Source: Roseovarius sp. MMSF_3359 (GTDB lineage: Bacteria; Pseudomonadota; Alphaproteobacteria; Rhodobacterales; Rhodobacteraceae). Taken from it: a stretch of 64,000 nucleotides of DNA. The stretch spans positions 186,001 through 250,000 of the forward strand of contig NZ_JASHJC010000001.1 of the NCBI RefSeq assembly GCF_030733385.1. Direction: 5' to 3'. Position numbers and translations under genes: made by a program. The notes beneath the pieces were generated by a model. It saw only the letters and a list, made by a program, of their open reading frames with translations. It was not told the DNA's origin and made no database searches. This document shows, piece after piece, positions 15,682 to 22,907 of the stretch; the stretch's first letter is position 1; the number at the start of each line of letters is the position of its first letter.

Positions 15682-16443
15682 ATGGGAAAAATTGCGGAGA
15701 AATCAGACACCCCAAAAGATGCTTTGGCCCATGAAATAAAGGGGGCAGGGGCATCTGGCGATATGCGTTGTCTAGTTAATACACCCCCACACACACCAAA
15801 CCACACCCCTTCCACCACCAATACCACCCCAATAACCACCCTTATCAAGTCACCCAAAGCACAAGCCTACATCAAGCAATCACGTGCACACACCAAGCGC
15901 CAGGCATCCCGTGCAGCCACCATCAAGCAACGCACAGCCCTTCCGACATCATCATGGAAACACGCCACCCAGGATGAGAAGTTCCGCTACGCTGGCCATG
16001 CTGCGGATCGTGCCGGTGGTGTAGCTTTCAGCCTCAACCTCTCTGATGACATTCAACGCAAGCTACAGGATCACAAAAACCCGATCCGGGCATTCACAGA
16101 TCGTCTCAATCGTGAACTGAAAGAACATGGCCTTGCCGGTGTGCCTTATGCCCTGACACTCGAACACAGCGCCAAGGACAAGCTGCACGTTCATGGGTTC
16201 GCCATTGCACCACAAGACACCTTACAGGCCCTTGGTGACTCTCTCCGGGCCGCTGGTGGTGTTGTGGTAGGCAAGGGCAGGGGCAGGCAACTCAAGCTGG
16301 ATCAGATCACCCAAGGAACGGGCTGGGCGCACTACTGCGGCAAGCACCTTGGCACTACCGATAACAAGCTGGCAGGTAACGCGCGGTATTTCCTGAGCCA
16401 GAGCATGACCAAGACCGCCCGTGAGTTTGCAGGCAGTAACTGA
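15682..16443 (+). CDS. HUH-family replication initiator-like endonuclease
   Basis: A 253-residue protein with the two diagnostic HUH motifs: EHSAKDKLHVHGFA (His169 and His171, metal binding) and AHYCGKHL (Tyr218 and Lys221, the YxxK catalytic motif). This identifies a single-tyrosine nicking enzyme of the rolling-circle Rep or relaxase class. Residues 1-90 are low-complexity and basic, rich in Thr/Pro then Lys/Arg/Ala. About 100-225 would be the catalytic fold, and I see no helicase domain, so a host helicase would be needed. No clear ribosome site precedes ATG 15682, and a later start after the low-complexity part cannot be excluded. It probably replicates the excised element. Confidence 0.75.
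   Translation: MGKIAEKSDTPKDALAHEIKGAGASGDMRCLVNTPPHTPNHTPSTTNTTPITTLIKSPKAQAYIKQSRAHTKRQASRAATIKQRTALPTSSWKHATQDEKFRYAGHAADRAGGVAFSLNLSDDIQRKLQDHKNPIRAFTDRLNRELKEHGLAGVPYALTLEHSAKDKLHVHGFAIAPQDTLQALGDSLRAAGGVVVGKGRGRQLKLDQITQGTGWAHYCGKHLGTTDNKLAGNARYFLSQSMTKTAREFAGSN
15776..15848 (+). other. Guanine-free 73-base tract inside the HUH gene
   Basis: No G occurs on the plus strand from 15776 to 15848, dominated by CCA, ACC and CAC units. A G-rich patch (GGGGGCAGGGGC) lies at 15741-15752. The tract encodes the Thr/Pro-rich linker before the nuclease domain. Strand asymmetry of this kind may favour unwinding or protein binding near a replication origin, or may simply reflect linker composition. 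Confidence 0.6.
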
Positions 16444-16461
16444 GATAGTTTCCCATTTCTG

Positions 16462-16507
16462 CTTTTAGGGGATTCACACCGGATTCCGAAGGTGGTAATA
16501 TGATACC
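16462..16507 (+). repeat. Copy B of the duplicated 45-bp motif
   Basis: CTTTTAGG, ATTCAC and GTGGTAATATGATACC repeat the blocks of 2049-2092, with the same 20-base offset between ATTCAC and GTGG. It begins 18 bases after the HUH gene stop. No protein gene clearly starts downstream, so this copy probably serves the DNA itself (nick, packaging or recombination site) or a non-coding transcript. Confidence 0.65.
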
Positions 16508-16576
16508 GCTGCACAGGCATGTGCATCTCAATAGCGTCCGGGTATCGAGATCATCGGTTTAGTCAGCCCGGACGCT
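16502..16576 (+). other. Nested inverted repeats next to motif B
   Basis: Three stems overlap here: GATACC (16502-16507) with GGTATC (16541-16546), TGCAC (16510-16514) with GTGCA (16521-16525), and a perfect 10-bp AGCGTCCGGG (16533-16542) with CCCGGACGCT (16567-16576). Beside a HUH gene this is a good candidate double-strand origin; a structured small RNA is the other reading. Confidence 0.5.
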
Positions 16577-16766
16577 TGCACTTAGTTGATCAGAATTACA
16601 CTGCGTTCCAGTGGGATCGATCATTTGTTTTGTTACAGAAATCCCTAGAAATTCCAAACAAGTTATGGGGCAAGTCGAAGTAATTGGAAAAACAAGCGCC
16701 AAAAAACTGCAAGCGCACTTCTTGACCATACCAAACCGCGGCTTATGTCGAGTGCGGAGTAGTAGA

Positions 16767-16844
16767 CGGCGTGACCATGTTTTTTCTCTACGTCACGCCG
16801 CCTACAGCTTCATTAACGCCTGAGCCCCTTAGTGGGGTTCAGGC
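16767..16844. other. Two strong hairpins in the right arm
   Basis: CGGCGTGAC (16767-16775) pairs with GTCACGCCG (16792-16800) around a T-rich loop. GCCTGAGCCCC (16818-16828) pairs with GGGGTTCAGGC (16834-16844) with one G-U pair. The second includes the stop codon of the minus-strand gene at 16829 in its loop. Neither has a clear U run. The rest of 16577-16828 shows no convincing gene. Confidence 0.5.
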
Positions 16845-17017
16845 GGGCTATCGCAGGATTTGGTGACCGCAACATATGCGCATATGTCACCTTCCGTTTT
16901 CCCTTCCTGCGCTTCAATCCAAGCAGCTATTGAAGCGAACGAACCTAATATTCCAATTAGAGTTACAACCGCCTTTAGGGCTTGGATAGGAAAGCTAGGG
17001 CGCTTGTCCATACTCAT
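16829..17017 (-). CDS. Possible small membrane protein
   Basis: A 62-residue ORF with one strongly hydrophobic helix (ALKAVVTLIGILGSFASIAAW, roughly residues 13-33), positive residues before it and an acidic, cysteine-containing C-terminus. This topology is plausible for a small inner-membrane protein. ATG 17017 and 17011 are both possible, and neither has a clear ribosome site. No family recognised. Confidence 0.4.
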   Translation of the reverse strand: MSMDKRPSFPIQALKAVVTLIGILGSFASIAAWIEAQEGKTEGDICAYVAVTKSCDSPPEPH

Positions 17018-17259
17018 TCAGTTAATAAAAAAATGGATTTTGGAAAGAGTAGTCTTGGAAAGTTTATGTGGCGAGCACCCTTATTGAATTGCAAAATTTC
17101 TTTAAATCGTTGTTTTAAAATGATTTAAAAAATCTCCATTCGAACTGAAATAAACCAATTCTATTGGTGGAAATTGTTGCAAAGTGGTGACATTCCACAA
17201 CATCCGTGATCTTTTTTAGAGTTATGAGAAGTTGATAGATCGATTGCCACAGAACAGGC

Positions 17260-17430
17260 ATGGAAGCCAACTTCCATACCCTGCAAGTTGCACGCGCGAA
17301 GGTGGCGCACTGGGTGCTTGCTGATCCGGAGTTTGTGCCAAACTTTGAGCGCATAGAGTTAGAAACAGCAGTCGGTGAAGCGGGCCAAGATGAAATGGAA
17401 CACGCACGCGCCGTCGTCACACTGCAATAG
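17260..17430 (+). CDS. Possible 56-residue acidic protein
   Basis: A 56-residue ORF (MEANFHTLQVARAKVAHWVL at the start), helical and acidic, ending in DEMEHARAVVTLQ. Coding character is suggested by its composition and codon choice, which are nearer to the structural genes than to the AT-rich surroundings. The ribosome site is weak (ACAGG too close to the ATG). It is the last possible gene of the element before the right-hand repeat. No family recognised; it could be a remnant. Confidence 0.4.
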   Translation: MEANFHTLQVARAKVAHWVLADPEFVPNFERIELETAVGEAGQDEMEHARAVVTLQ

Positions 17431-17485
17431 TTCATAAACGGCGATCACAATCGCTGATTACTTGTAACACTTGATCCATTTTTCG

Positions 17486-17506
17486 GACGGTTACATCGTT
17501 ACAAAT
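17486..17506. repeat. Right candidate att/arm repeat
   Basis: GACGGTTACA (17486-17495) repeats the sequence at 12-21 and is followed by GTTACAAA as on the left. An inverted TTGTAAC lies at 17462. Host-like high-GC sequence and the queC leader begin about 70 bases later, so the element probably ends near here. Confidence 0.4.
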
Positions 17507-17683
17507 CCACATTTAAGATATTGATTTATATGAAATAATATCGTTGTCCAGCCTCTCACCTTTCTTCCCTCGAAATAGCCATAGCTCCCCCCTTAAAACG
17601 GCGCCATTTGCGCTTGCGCAACCTATCAATTGCCATTCCCCGGCGGATTGTCTAAACGCGCCCCTGTTCATGACACCATGAGC

Positions 17684-17718
17684 GCCGGTCGCAGCCTACC
17701 CGGCTTCAAAACAAGGAT
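17684..17718 (+). ncRNA. preQ1-I riboswitch (type 2)
   Basis: Stem GCCGG (17684-17688) with CCGGC (17700-17704), loop starting TCGCAG, and an A-rich tail with AAAACAAGG just before the queC start. Loop and tail match the well-known small preQ1-I aptamer of Thermoanaerobacter tengcongensis at its conserved positions. The tail contains the ribosome site (AAGGA), so bound preQ1 should block queC translation. Confidence 0.9.
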
Positions 17719-17724
17719 GAAACA

Positions 17725-18417
17725 ATGAAAACACTTGTCATCTGCTCCGGCGGATTGGATTCCGTTTCGCTTGCCTGCAAGGTCGCGACGGAACGGGAAT
17801 TGCTGGGCCTGGTCTCATTCGACTATGGCCAGCGTCACAGGAAAGAACTGGCCTATGCCGCGCGCGCCGCTGAGCGGCTTGGTGTGCCGCATGACCTCAT
17901 CGACATGAGCGCGATCGGGCGATGCCTGAGCGGCTCGGCCCTCACCGACGATCTCGATGTGCCGGACGGGCATTATGCCGAGGACACGATGAAGGTGACC
18001 GTTGTACCCAACCGCAACGCGATCATGCTGGCTGTGGCCTTTGGCGTGGCCGCGGCCAAAGGCGCCGACGCGGTGGCCGCCGCGGTGCATGGCGGCGATC
18101 ACTTCATCTATCCCGATTGCCGCCCGGAGTTCATCGACGCTTTCCAGGCGATGCAGGACAAGGCGCTGGATGGTTATGCCCAGGTGGCGCTTTACACGCC
18201 CTTCGTGCATCTCCCGAAATCCGCCATCGTCACCGAAGGCGCGCGGCACGGCACGCCCTTTGGCGACACGTGGTCCTGCTACAAGGGCGGTGATCTGCAT
18301 TGCGGGCGCTGTGGCACCTGCGTCGAGCGGCGCGAGGCCTTCGATATCGCGGGTGTCACCGATCCAACGGTCTATGCCGATCCGGAGTTCTGGAAATCCG
18401 CCGTGGGGGCCGCGTGA
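17725..18417 (+). CDS. queC: 7-cyano-7-deazaguanine (preQ0) synthase
   Basis: QueC converts 7-carboxy-7-deazaguanine to preQ0 using ATP and ammonia, in queuosine tRNA modification. The 230 residues show the PP-loop SGGLDSVSLA at 9-18, the NRNAIML motif, and the zinc-binding cysteine cluster SCYKGGDLHCGRCGTC near the C-terminus. It is full length. It is the first gene of queC-queD-queE-queF and directly follows the preQ1-I riboswitch, so the operon should shut down when preQ1 is abundant. Its stop overlaps the queD start (TGATG). Confidence 0.97.
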   Translation: MKTLVICSGGLDSVSLACKVATERELLGLVSFDYGQRHRKELAYAARAAERLGVPHDLIDMSAIGRCLSGSALTDDLDVPDGHYAEDTMKVTVVPNRNAIMLAVAFGVAAAKGADAVAAAVHGGDHFIYPDCRPEFIDAFQAMQDKALDGYAQVALYTPFVHLPKSAIVTEGARHGTPFGDTWSCYKGGDLHCGRCGTCVERREAFDIAGVTDPTVYADPEFWKSAVGAA

Positions 18418-18773
18418 TGTACCGGATCACCAAGGAATTCCACTTTTCCGCCAGCCATCAGCTTTGCGGCCTGCCCGACGATCACCCCTGCGCGCGGATG
18501 CACGGGCACAACTATATCGTCGAGGTCGAGTTGAGCGCCGCAGCACTTGATGGCAACGGCTTTGTGCTCGACTACCGCGAATTGGCGCCGCTCAAACGCT
18601 ATATCGACGATGAGTTGGACCATCGGCACCTCAATGACGTCTTTGGCCATGACATGGTGACGTCCGAGCGGCTGGCGCAGGAGATCTTTGACTGGTGCCA
18701 CGCCCGGTGGGCGCAGGTCAGCGCCGTGCGCGTGTCGGAGACGCCGAAAACCTGGGCGGAATACCGGCCGTGA
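18417..18773 (+). CDS. queD: 6-carboxy-tetrahydropterin synthase
   Basis: QueD makes 6-carboxy-5,6,7,8-tetrahydropterin from dihydroneopterin triphosphate, the first committed step to queuosine. The 118 residues have the zinc-binding histidines in FSASHQL and MHGHNY, the catalytic cysteine in HPCARMHG, and the DYREL and DHRHLND motifs. The ATG at 18417 overlaps the queC stop; longer frames would run back through queC. The gene overlaps the queE start, implying translational coupling. Confidence 0.95.
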   Translation: MYRITKEFHFSASHQLCGLPDDHPCARMHGHNYIVEVELSAAALDGNGFVLDYRELAPLKRYIDDELDHRHLNDVFGHDMVTSERLAQEIFDWCHARWAQVSAVRVSETPKTWAEYRP

Positions 18774-19483
18774 CGCGCCTGCGCATCTCCGAGATCTTCG
18801 GACCGACGATACAGGGCGAGGGGGCCGTGATCGGCGTACCGACCGTGTTCGTGCGCGCCGGTGGCTGCGATTACCGCTGTAGCTGGTGCGACAGCTTGCA
18901 TGCGGTTGACCAGGCCCATCGCCAGGAATGGAAGCCGATGACGCCGGACGAGGTCTTGGCGCACATCCGAACCCTTTCGGGCGATCACCCCCTCACCGTG
19001 TCCCTGTCGGGCGGCAATCCCGCGATCCAGGATTTCGCGCCGCTGATCCACCTGGGCCGTGACGAGGGATACACCTTTGTCATGGAGACCCAAGGATCCG
19101 TCGCGCGCGATTGGTTCGCGGATCTTGCGACGCTTATCCTGAGCCCCAAGCCGCCATCCTCGGGTGAGGTCGTGGATTGGGTGGCCTTCGATGCCTGCAT
19201 CGCGCAGGCCGGAAAGGCCGACACGGTCCTCAAAGTCGTGATTTTCGATGAGGCAGATTACCTCTGGGCGCAGGAGGTTGCCGGGCGTTACCCGCATTTG
19301 CCGCTTTACCTGCAACCGGGCAATCACACGCCGCCGGGTCCCGGTGGAGAGGACATCGACATGCCCGGGATCATGACCCGTTACGAATGGCTGATCGAGC
19401 GATCGTTGGCCGATCGCTGGTTCACCCCCCGCATCCTGCCGCAGCTGCATGTCCTCCTCTGGGGCAACAAGCGCGGCGTTTAA
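18770..19483 (+). CDS. queE: 7-carboxy-7-deazaguanine synthase (radical SAM)
   Basis: QueE is a radical SAM enzyme that rearranges carboxy-tetrahydropterin into 7-carboxy-7-deazaguanine. The 237 residues begin [16 protein letters not shown], the family N-terminus, and the cluster motif is CDYRCSWC (CxxxCxxC). The start is taken as GTG 18770, overlapping the queD stop, since upstream in-frame sequence belongs to queD. LSGGNPAI corresponds to the SAM-binding GGE-like motif. It acts between queD and queC products. Confidence 0.95.
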   Translation: MTRLRISEIFGPTIQGEGAVIGVPTVFVRAGGCDYRCSWCDSLHAVDQAHRQEWKPMTPDEVLAHIRTLSGDHPLTVSLSGGNPAIQDFAPLIHLGRDEGYTFVMETQGSVARDWFADLATLILSPKPPSSGEVVDWVAFDACIAQAGKADTVLKVVIFDEADYLWAQEVAGRYPHLPLYLQPGNHTPPGPGGEDIDMPGIMTRYEWLIERSLADRWFTPRILPQLHVLLWGNKRGV

Positions 19484-19501
19484 CAAACAGGAGGTCTGAG
19501 A

Positions 19502-19969
19502 ATGGCCAATCAGGATATCTACAAGAACCTCACGCAGCTTGGCGGCAAAACGGAGTTGCCGAATTCGCCGGAAGAGGCGGTGTTGGAAAAGGTGCCGAAC
19601 CCGCAGGCCGGTACCGATTACGCCATCCGCTTTACCGCGCCCGAGTTCACATCGCTTTGTCCGATGACGGGGCAGCCGGATTTCGCGCATATCGTGCTCG
19701 ACTATGTTCCGGGTGACTGGCTGGTTGAAAGCAAATCGCTCAAACTTTTCCTCGGGTCGTTCCGCAATCACGGCGCCTTTCACGAGGATTGCACCGTGAC
19801 CATCGGCAAGCGGCTCGTGGAGTTGTTGGCACCCAAATGGCTCAGGGTCGGCGGCTATTGGTATCCGCGCGGGGGCATCCCGATCGACATCTTCTATCAG
19901 ACCGGCGACCAACCGGCAGGGGTCTGGATCCCCGAGCAGGGCGTGCCGACCTACCGCGGACGAGGGTAG
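19502..19969 (+). CDS. queF: NADPH-dependent preQ0 reductase
   Basis: QueF reduces the nitrile of preQ0 to the aminomethyl of preQ1, the only known nitrile reductase. The 155 residues are of the short (unimodular) type. The nucleophilic cysteine is in [12 protein letters not shown], and the substrate and NADPH motif is [16 protein letters not shown]. It has a strong ribosome site (CAGGAGG) 18 bases after queE. As it makes the riboswitch ligand, the operon carries its own end-product feedback. Confidence 0.97.
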   Translation: MANQDIYKNLTQLGGKTELPNSPEEAVLEKVPNPQAGTDYAIRFTAPEFTSLCPMTGQPDFAHIVLDYVPGDWLVESKSLKLFLGSFRNHGAFHEDCTVTIGKRLVELLAPKWLRVGGYWYPRGGIPIDIFYQTGDQPAGVWIPEQGVPTYRGRG

Positions 19970-19998
19970 GCCGGGGGGCGTCCGCAATCACCGCGGCT

Positions 19999-20295
19999 TT
20001 ACCCGACCAGCGTGTCCATCTTGCGGGCGAGCTTGACGTCCAGCGTACTCAGCCCGTCAACATCATGGGTCGTCAGGGTCACGGTCACGCGGTTATAGAC
20101 GTTGAACCATTCCGGGTGGTGGTTCCATTTCTCGGCCCAGATCGCCGCACGGGTCATGAACCCCATCGCTTCGACAAAGTCACCGAAGCGGAATTCCTTG
20201 ATGATCGCGTCCCGGCCGTCAACCAGCGCCCAGCCGGTTTCCAGAAGCGGCTCAAGCGTGGTCTTGCGGGCAGTGTCGCTCAGGCGTTCGGTCAT
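19999..20295 (-). CDS. phhB: Pterin-4a-carbinolamine dehydratase
   Basis: A 98-residue dehydratase that recycles tetrahydrobiopterin-type cofactors after aromatic hydroxylation and can also act as a transcription coactivator in other organisms. The catalytic histidine cluster is WNHHPEW followed by [12 protein letters not shown]. The length is typical. Its ATG overlaps the stop of the upstream COG3146 gene by four bases. It is convergent with queF, with a 29-base gap. No phenylalanine hydroxylase gene lies nearby. Confidence 0.92.
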   Translation of the reverse strand: MTERLSDTARKTTLEPLLETGWALVDGRDAIIKEFRFGDFVEAMGFMTRAAIWAEKWNHHPEWFNVYNRVTVTLTTHDVDGLSTLDVKLARKMDTLVG

Positions 20296-21479
20296 TCATG
20301 TTCCTCCATCTTGTCTTTTCGGAACGGCCCGTAGGTGGTCAGGATTTCGATATCCTGCGCCACCGCATGGCGCTCGGCCTTGAGATATTGGCCAATGGCA
20401 TCGGCAAATCCCGCGTCGCGGACCCAATGCAGCGAATGGGTTGAAACCGGCAAATAGCCGCGGGCCAGTTTGTGCTCTCCCTGCGCGCCCGCTTCGACCC
20501 GGTCCAGCCCGTTGCGAATGGCATAGTCGATCGCGCGATAATAGCACAGTTCGAAATGCAGGCAGGGGTGATCCTCGATACAGCCCCAATAACGGCCGTA
20601 AAGCGCGCTTGCGCCGATCATGTTCATAGCGCCTGCCACCGGCTGGCCGTCGCGCATCGCCAGAACCAGCAGGATATCATCGCGCAATCTTTCATGCGCG
20701 GCCTCGAAAAACGCCCTTGTCAGGTAAGGTGTTCCCCATTTGCGCGCGCCGGTGTCCTGATAGAAGGTCCAGATCGCATCCCAATGGGCTGGCTCGATCG
20801 CATCGCCGGTCAATTCCACGATCTCGCCGCCGAAATCATGCGCCTGCGCCCGCTCCTTGCGAATGTTCTTGCGCTTGCGGGAACTGAGTGAGGCCAGGAA
20901 TCCGTCGAAATCCCGATACCCGGCATTGACCCAGTGATATTGCTGGCTGGCGCGCGACATCAGGCCCATTTCTTCACCCGCATCGGCCTCATCGGCGGTG
21001 CAAAAAGTGATGTGGAGCGAGGAGACCTCGTTGCGGTCGCAAATCTGCACCGCCCCCTGCACAAGCGCGGCCTGCCCGGTTTGCTCGAACCCCGGCCGGG
21101 TCAGGAACCGCCGCCCGGTCACCGGGGTAAAGGGTACGGCCATTTGCAGTTTTGGGTAATACCGCCCGCCCGCCCGCTCATAGGCATGGGCCCAGTTGTG
21201 ATCGAAGATGTATTCGCCCTGGCTGTGGGATTTCGCATAGAGCGGCGCGCAGGCGATGATTTGCCCGTCCAGCTCGGCGGTCAGGTATTGCGGCTGCCAG
21301 CCGGTCCCCACGCCGACCGAACGGCTGTCTTCAAGCGCGCGCAGGAAGCGGTAGGTGGTAAACGGGTCCTCGGGCGGGCCGCCATTAGCGGTTTCCGGGC
21401 AGGCGCAGGCATCCCACTGGTCCGCGTCGATACGCGCCAGGCTGTCATGCGCTGTGATGATGATCTGGGTGTCGCTCAT
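20292..21479 (-). CDS. GNAT-like acyltransferase, COG3146 family
   Basis: A 395-residue protein of the COG3146 group, related to FemAB/GNAT peptidyl transferases; the biological substrate is not established. Recognisable family segments are [18 protein letters not shown] [46 protein letters not shown] and the C-terminal [15 protein letters not shown] cytoplasmic location is likely, with no signal peptide. It overlaps phhB and follows the glycerophosphodiesterase gene by 45 bases, so the minus-strand set from RidA to phhB probably forms one operon. Confidence 0.85.
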   Translation of the reverse strand: MSDTQIIITAHDSLARIDADQWDACACPETANGGPPEDPFTTYRFLRALEDSRSVGVGTGWQPQYLTAELDGQIIACAPLYAKSHSQGEYIFDHNWAHAYERAGGRYYPKLQMAVPFTPVTGRRFLTRPGFEQTGQAALVQGAVQICDRNEVSSLHITFCTADEADAGEEMGLMSRASQQYHWVNAGYRDFDGFLASLSSRKRKNIRKERAQAHDFGGEIVELTGDAIEPAHWDAIWTFYQDTGARKWGTPYLTRAFFEAAHERLRDDILLVLAMRDGQPVAGAMNMIGASALYGRYWGCIEDHPCLHFELCYYRAIDYAIRNGLDRVEAGAQGEHKLARGYLPVSTHSLHWVRDAGFADAIGQYLKAERHAVAQDIEILTTYGPFRKDKMEEHE

Positions 21480-21524
21480 GCCTCGGCCTTGTCCCTTCCC
21501 AATCTGTGCCTTGTCGGGCAGGGG

Positions 21525-22292
21525 TCAAGACGGGATTTCGGCCAGGTATTTCTCGAAGGTGATGTTATCGGCCACTTTTCGCGCTTCCTGTTCGTCGGCG
21601 CGGGATCGCACGGTCCAGCAATAGATATCCGCGCCCTGCGCCTTCAACTCCGCGATGCGGGGGTTGGTCAGGTCCTTGATCGAATGGCTGACAAAGGACG
21701 CACCTGCGCGGTCATAATCAGGAATGCGGCGGAGATGGTCGCGTATTTCGGGTTTGAGCAGGGGCCAACCCGCTTCGGGGTAATGTTCGGTCACCAGGCC
21801 GCGCGGGACCTGCGGGATGCGTGCCGCGAGTTCCACGACCGAGTTGGGATTGAACGACATGAGCGCCGCGGGGCCGTCATAGCCCTGCAACTCCTGCGCG
21901 ACGGCCTGTTCCAGACGGCCATCGGTCACGCCCATCTGACCATGTTGGTCCTTCAACTCGATCAGCATCGGCACACGGCCATCAACCAGCGCCAGCACCT
22001 CCGCCAGGGTCGGGATACCCTCGTCGCCCCCGATCAGCCCGATCGCGCCCAACTCGGCGGCATCGCGTTGCTGGATCGGGCCGCTGGTCCCGGTAAGCCG
22101 GGTCAGGTCATAGTCGTGAAACACCATCGCCTGGCCGTCGCGGCTGAGCTGGAGGTCGATCTCGATCCCGTAGCCCGCCGCGAGCGCCGCCCGTATCGCC
22201 GCGCGGGAGTTTTCGGGCCGCCCATCGGTCACGTCATGCAGGGCACGATGCGCAATGGGCAGGCGCCGAAAATCCGCTATCATGCCTGTCAT
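21525..22292 (-). CDS. Glycerophosphodiester phosphodiesterase
   Basis: Hydrolyses glycerophosphodiesters to glycerol 3-phosphate and an alcohol. The 255 residues carry the GDPD motifs: AHRALHD (HR), ENSRAAIRAALAAG (EN), IEIDLQLSRDGQAMVFHD (ExD and HD) and ELKDQHG. No signal peptide, so a cytoplasmic UgpQ-type enzyme that cleaves imported diesters is likely. It overlaps RidA by four bases. GDPD enzymes in roseobacters are often phosphate-starvation genes, but no Pho box or ugp transporter is visible here. Confidence 0.92.
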   Translation of the reverse strand: MTGMIADFRRLPIAHRALHDVTDGRPENSRAAIRAALAAGYGIEIDLQLSRDGQAMVFHDYDLTRLTGTSGPIQQRDAAELGAIGLIGGDEGIPTLAEVLALVDGRVPMLIELKDQHGQMGVTDGRLEQAVAQELQGYDGPAALMSFNPNSVVELAARIPQVPRGLVTEHYPEAGWPLLKPEIRDHLRRIPDYDRAGASFVSHSIKDLTNPRIAELKAQGADIYCWTVRSRADEQEARKVADNITFEKYLAEIPS

Positions 22293-22750
22293 TTGATCTG
22301 GAAGACGCCTTCGATTTCGACCGCCACGCCGAAGGGCAGCGACGGGGATGAAACGGCCGCGCGGGCGTGTTTGCCGGTCTCGCCCAAGGCCTCTCCGATG
22401 AAATCGGACGCACCGTTGATGACCTGTGGCTGTTCGGTGAAATCGGGGGTGGAATTGACAAAACCGCCCAGCTTGACGACCCGCACCAGCCGGTCCAGAT
22501 CGCCACCGCAGGCCGCCTTTACCTGCGCCAGAAGGTTGATGGCGCAGACCTTGGCGGCCTCGGCCCCGGCGGCGGTATCCATGTCATCGCCCAGCTTGCC
22601 CACGATCAGCCCGTCATCACCCTTGGAGATCTGGCCGGAGACATAGACGATATCGCCCACCTGCACGTAAGGCACGTAATTGGCGGCCGGCGCCGGCGCC
22701 TCGGGAAGTGTGACGCCCATTTCGGCGAGCTTGCTTTCGAATTGTCCCAT
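22289..22750 (-). CDS. RidA/YjgF family protein
   Basis: A 153-residue member of the RidA family, in which canonical members hydrolyse reactive enamine/imine intermediates from PLP enzymes. Features include YVPYVQVGDIVYVSGQ, the QVKAACGGDLDRLVRVVKLGGFV core and PFGVAVEIEGV at the end. The arginine normally in the RSAV-type motif (ARAAVSSPSLPFG here) appears shifted, so this may be the longer RidA subgroup of uncertain substrate. First gene of the minus-strand operon; divergent from the enolase-superfamily gene. Confidence 0.9.
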   Translation of the reverse strand: MGQFESKLAEMGVTLPEAPAPAANYVPYVQVGDIVYVSGQISKGDDGLIVGKLGDDMDTAAGAEAAKVCAINLLAQVKAACGGDLDRLVRVVKLGGFVNSTPDFTEQPQVINGASDFIGEALGETGKHARAAVSSPSLPFGVAVEIEGVFQIK

Positions 22751-22907
22751 CTTGCACTCCTTTAGGTGTCTGGTCAGTCGCGCGCGACGCTAGCGCCTAA
22801 CCCCGCTGACTTAAATCCCCAAAAACACCTCCGCGGCTTTCCGGATAGACATATTTGCGAAACCACTTAACGATTGTCCTGAATGGCAGGCAGCGAGGGT
22901 GCGGCAC

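Noticed and set aside
16611..16823. A 70-residue plus-strand ORF in the right arm
   Set aside because: No ribosome site, no hydrophobic or structural pattern, and it crosses the strong hairpin at 16767-16800.
17115..17435. A 106-residue minus-strand ORF at the element's right end
   Set aside because: Its composition (Ser/Arg/Cys-rich) is that of a shadow of the more plausible 56-residue plus-strand frame at 17260-17430.
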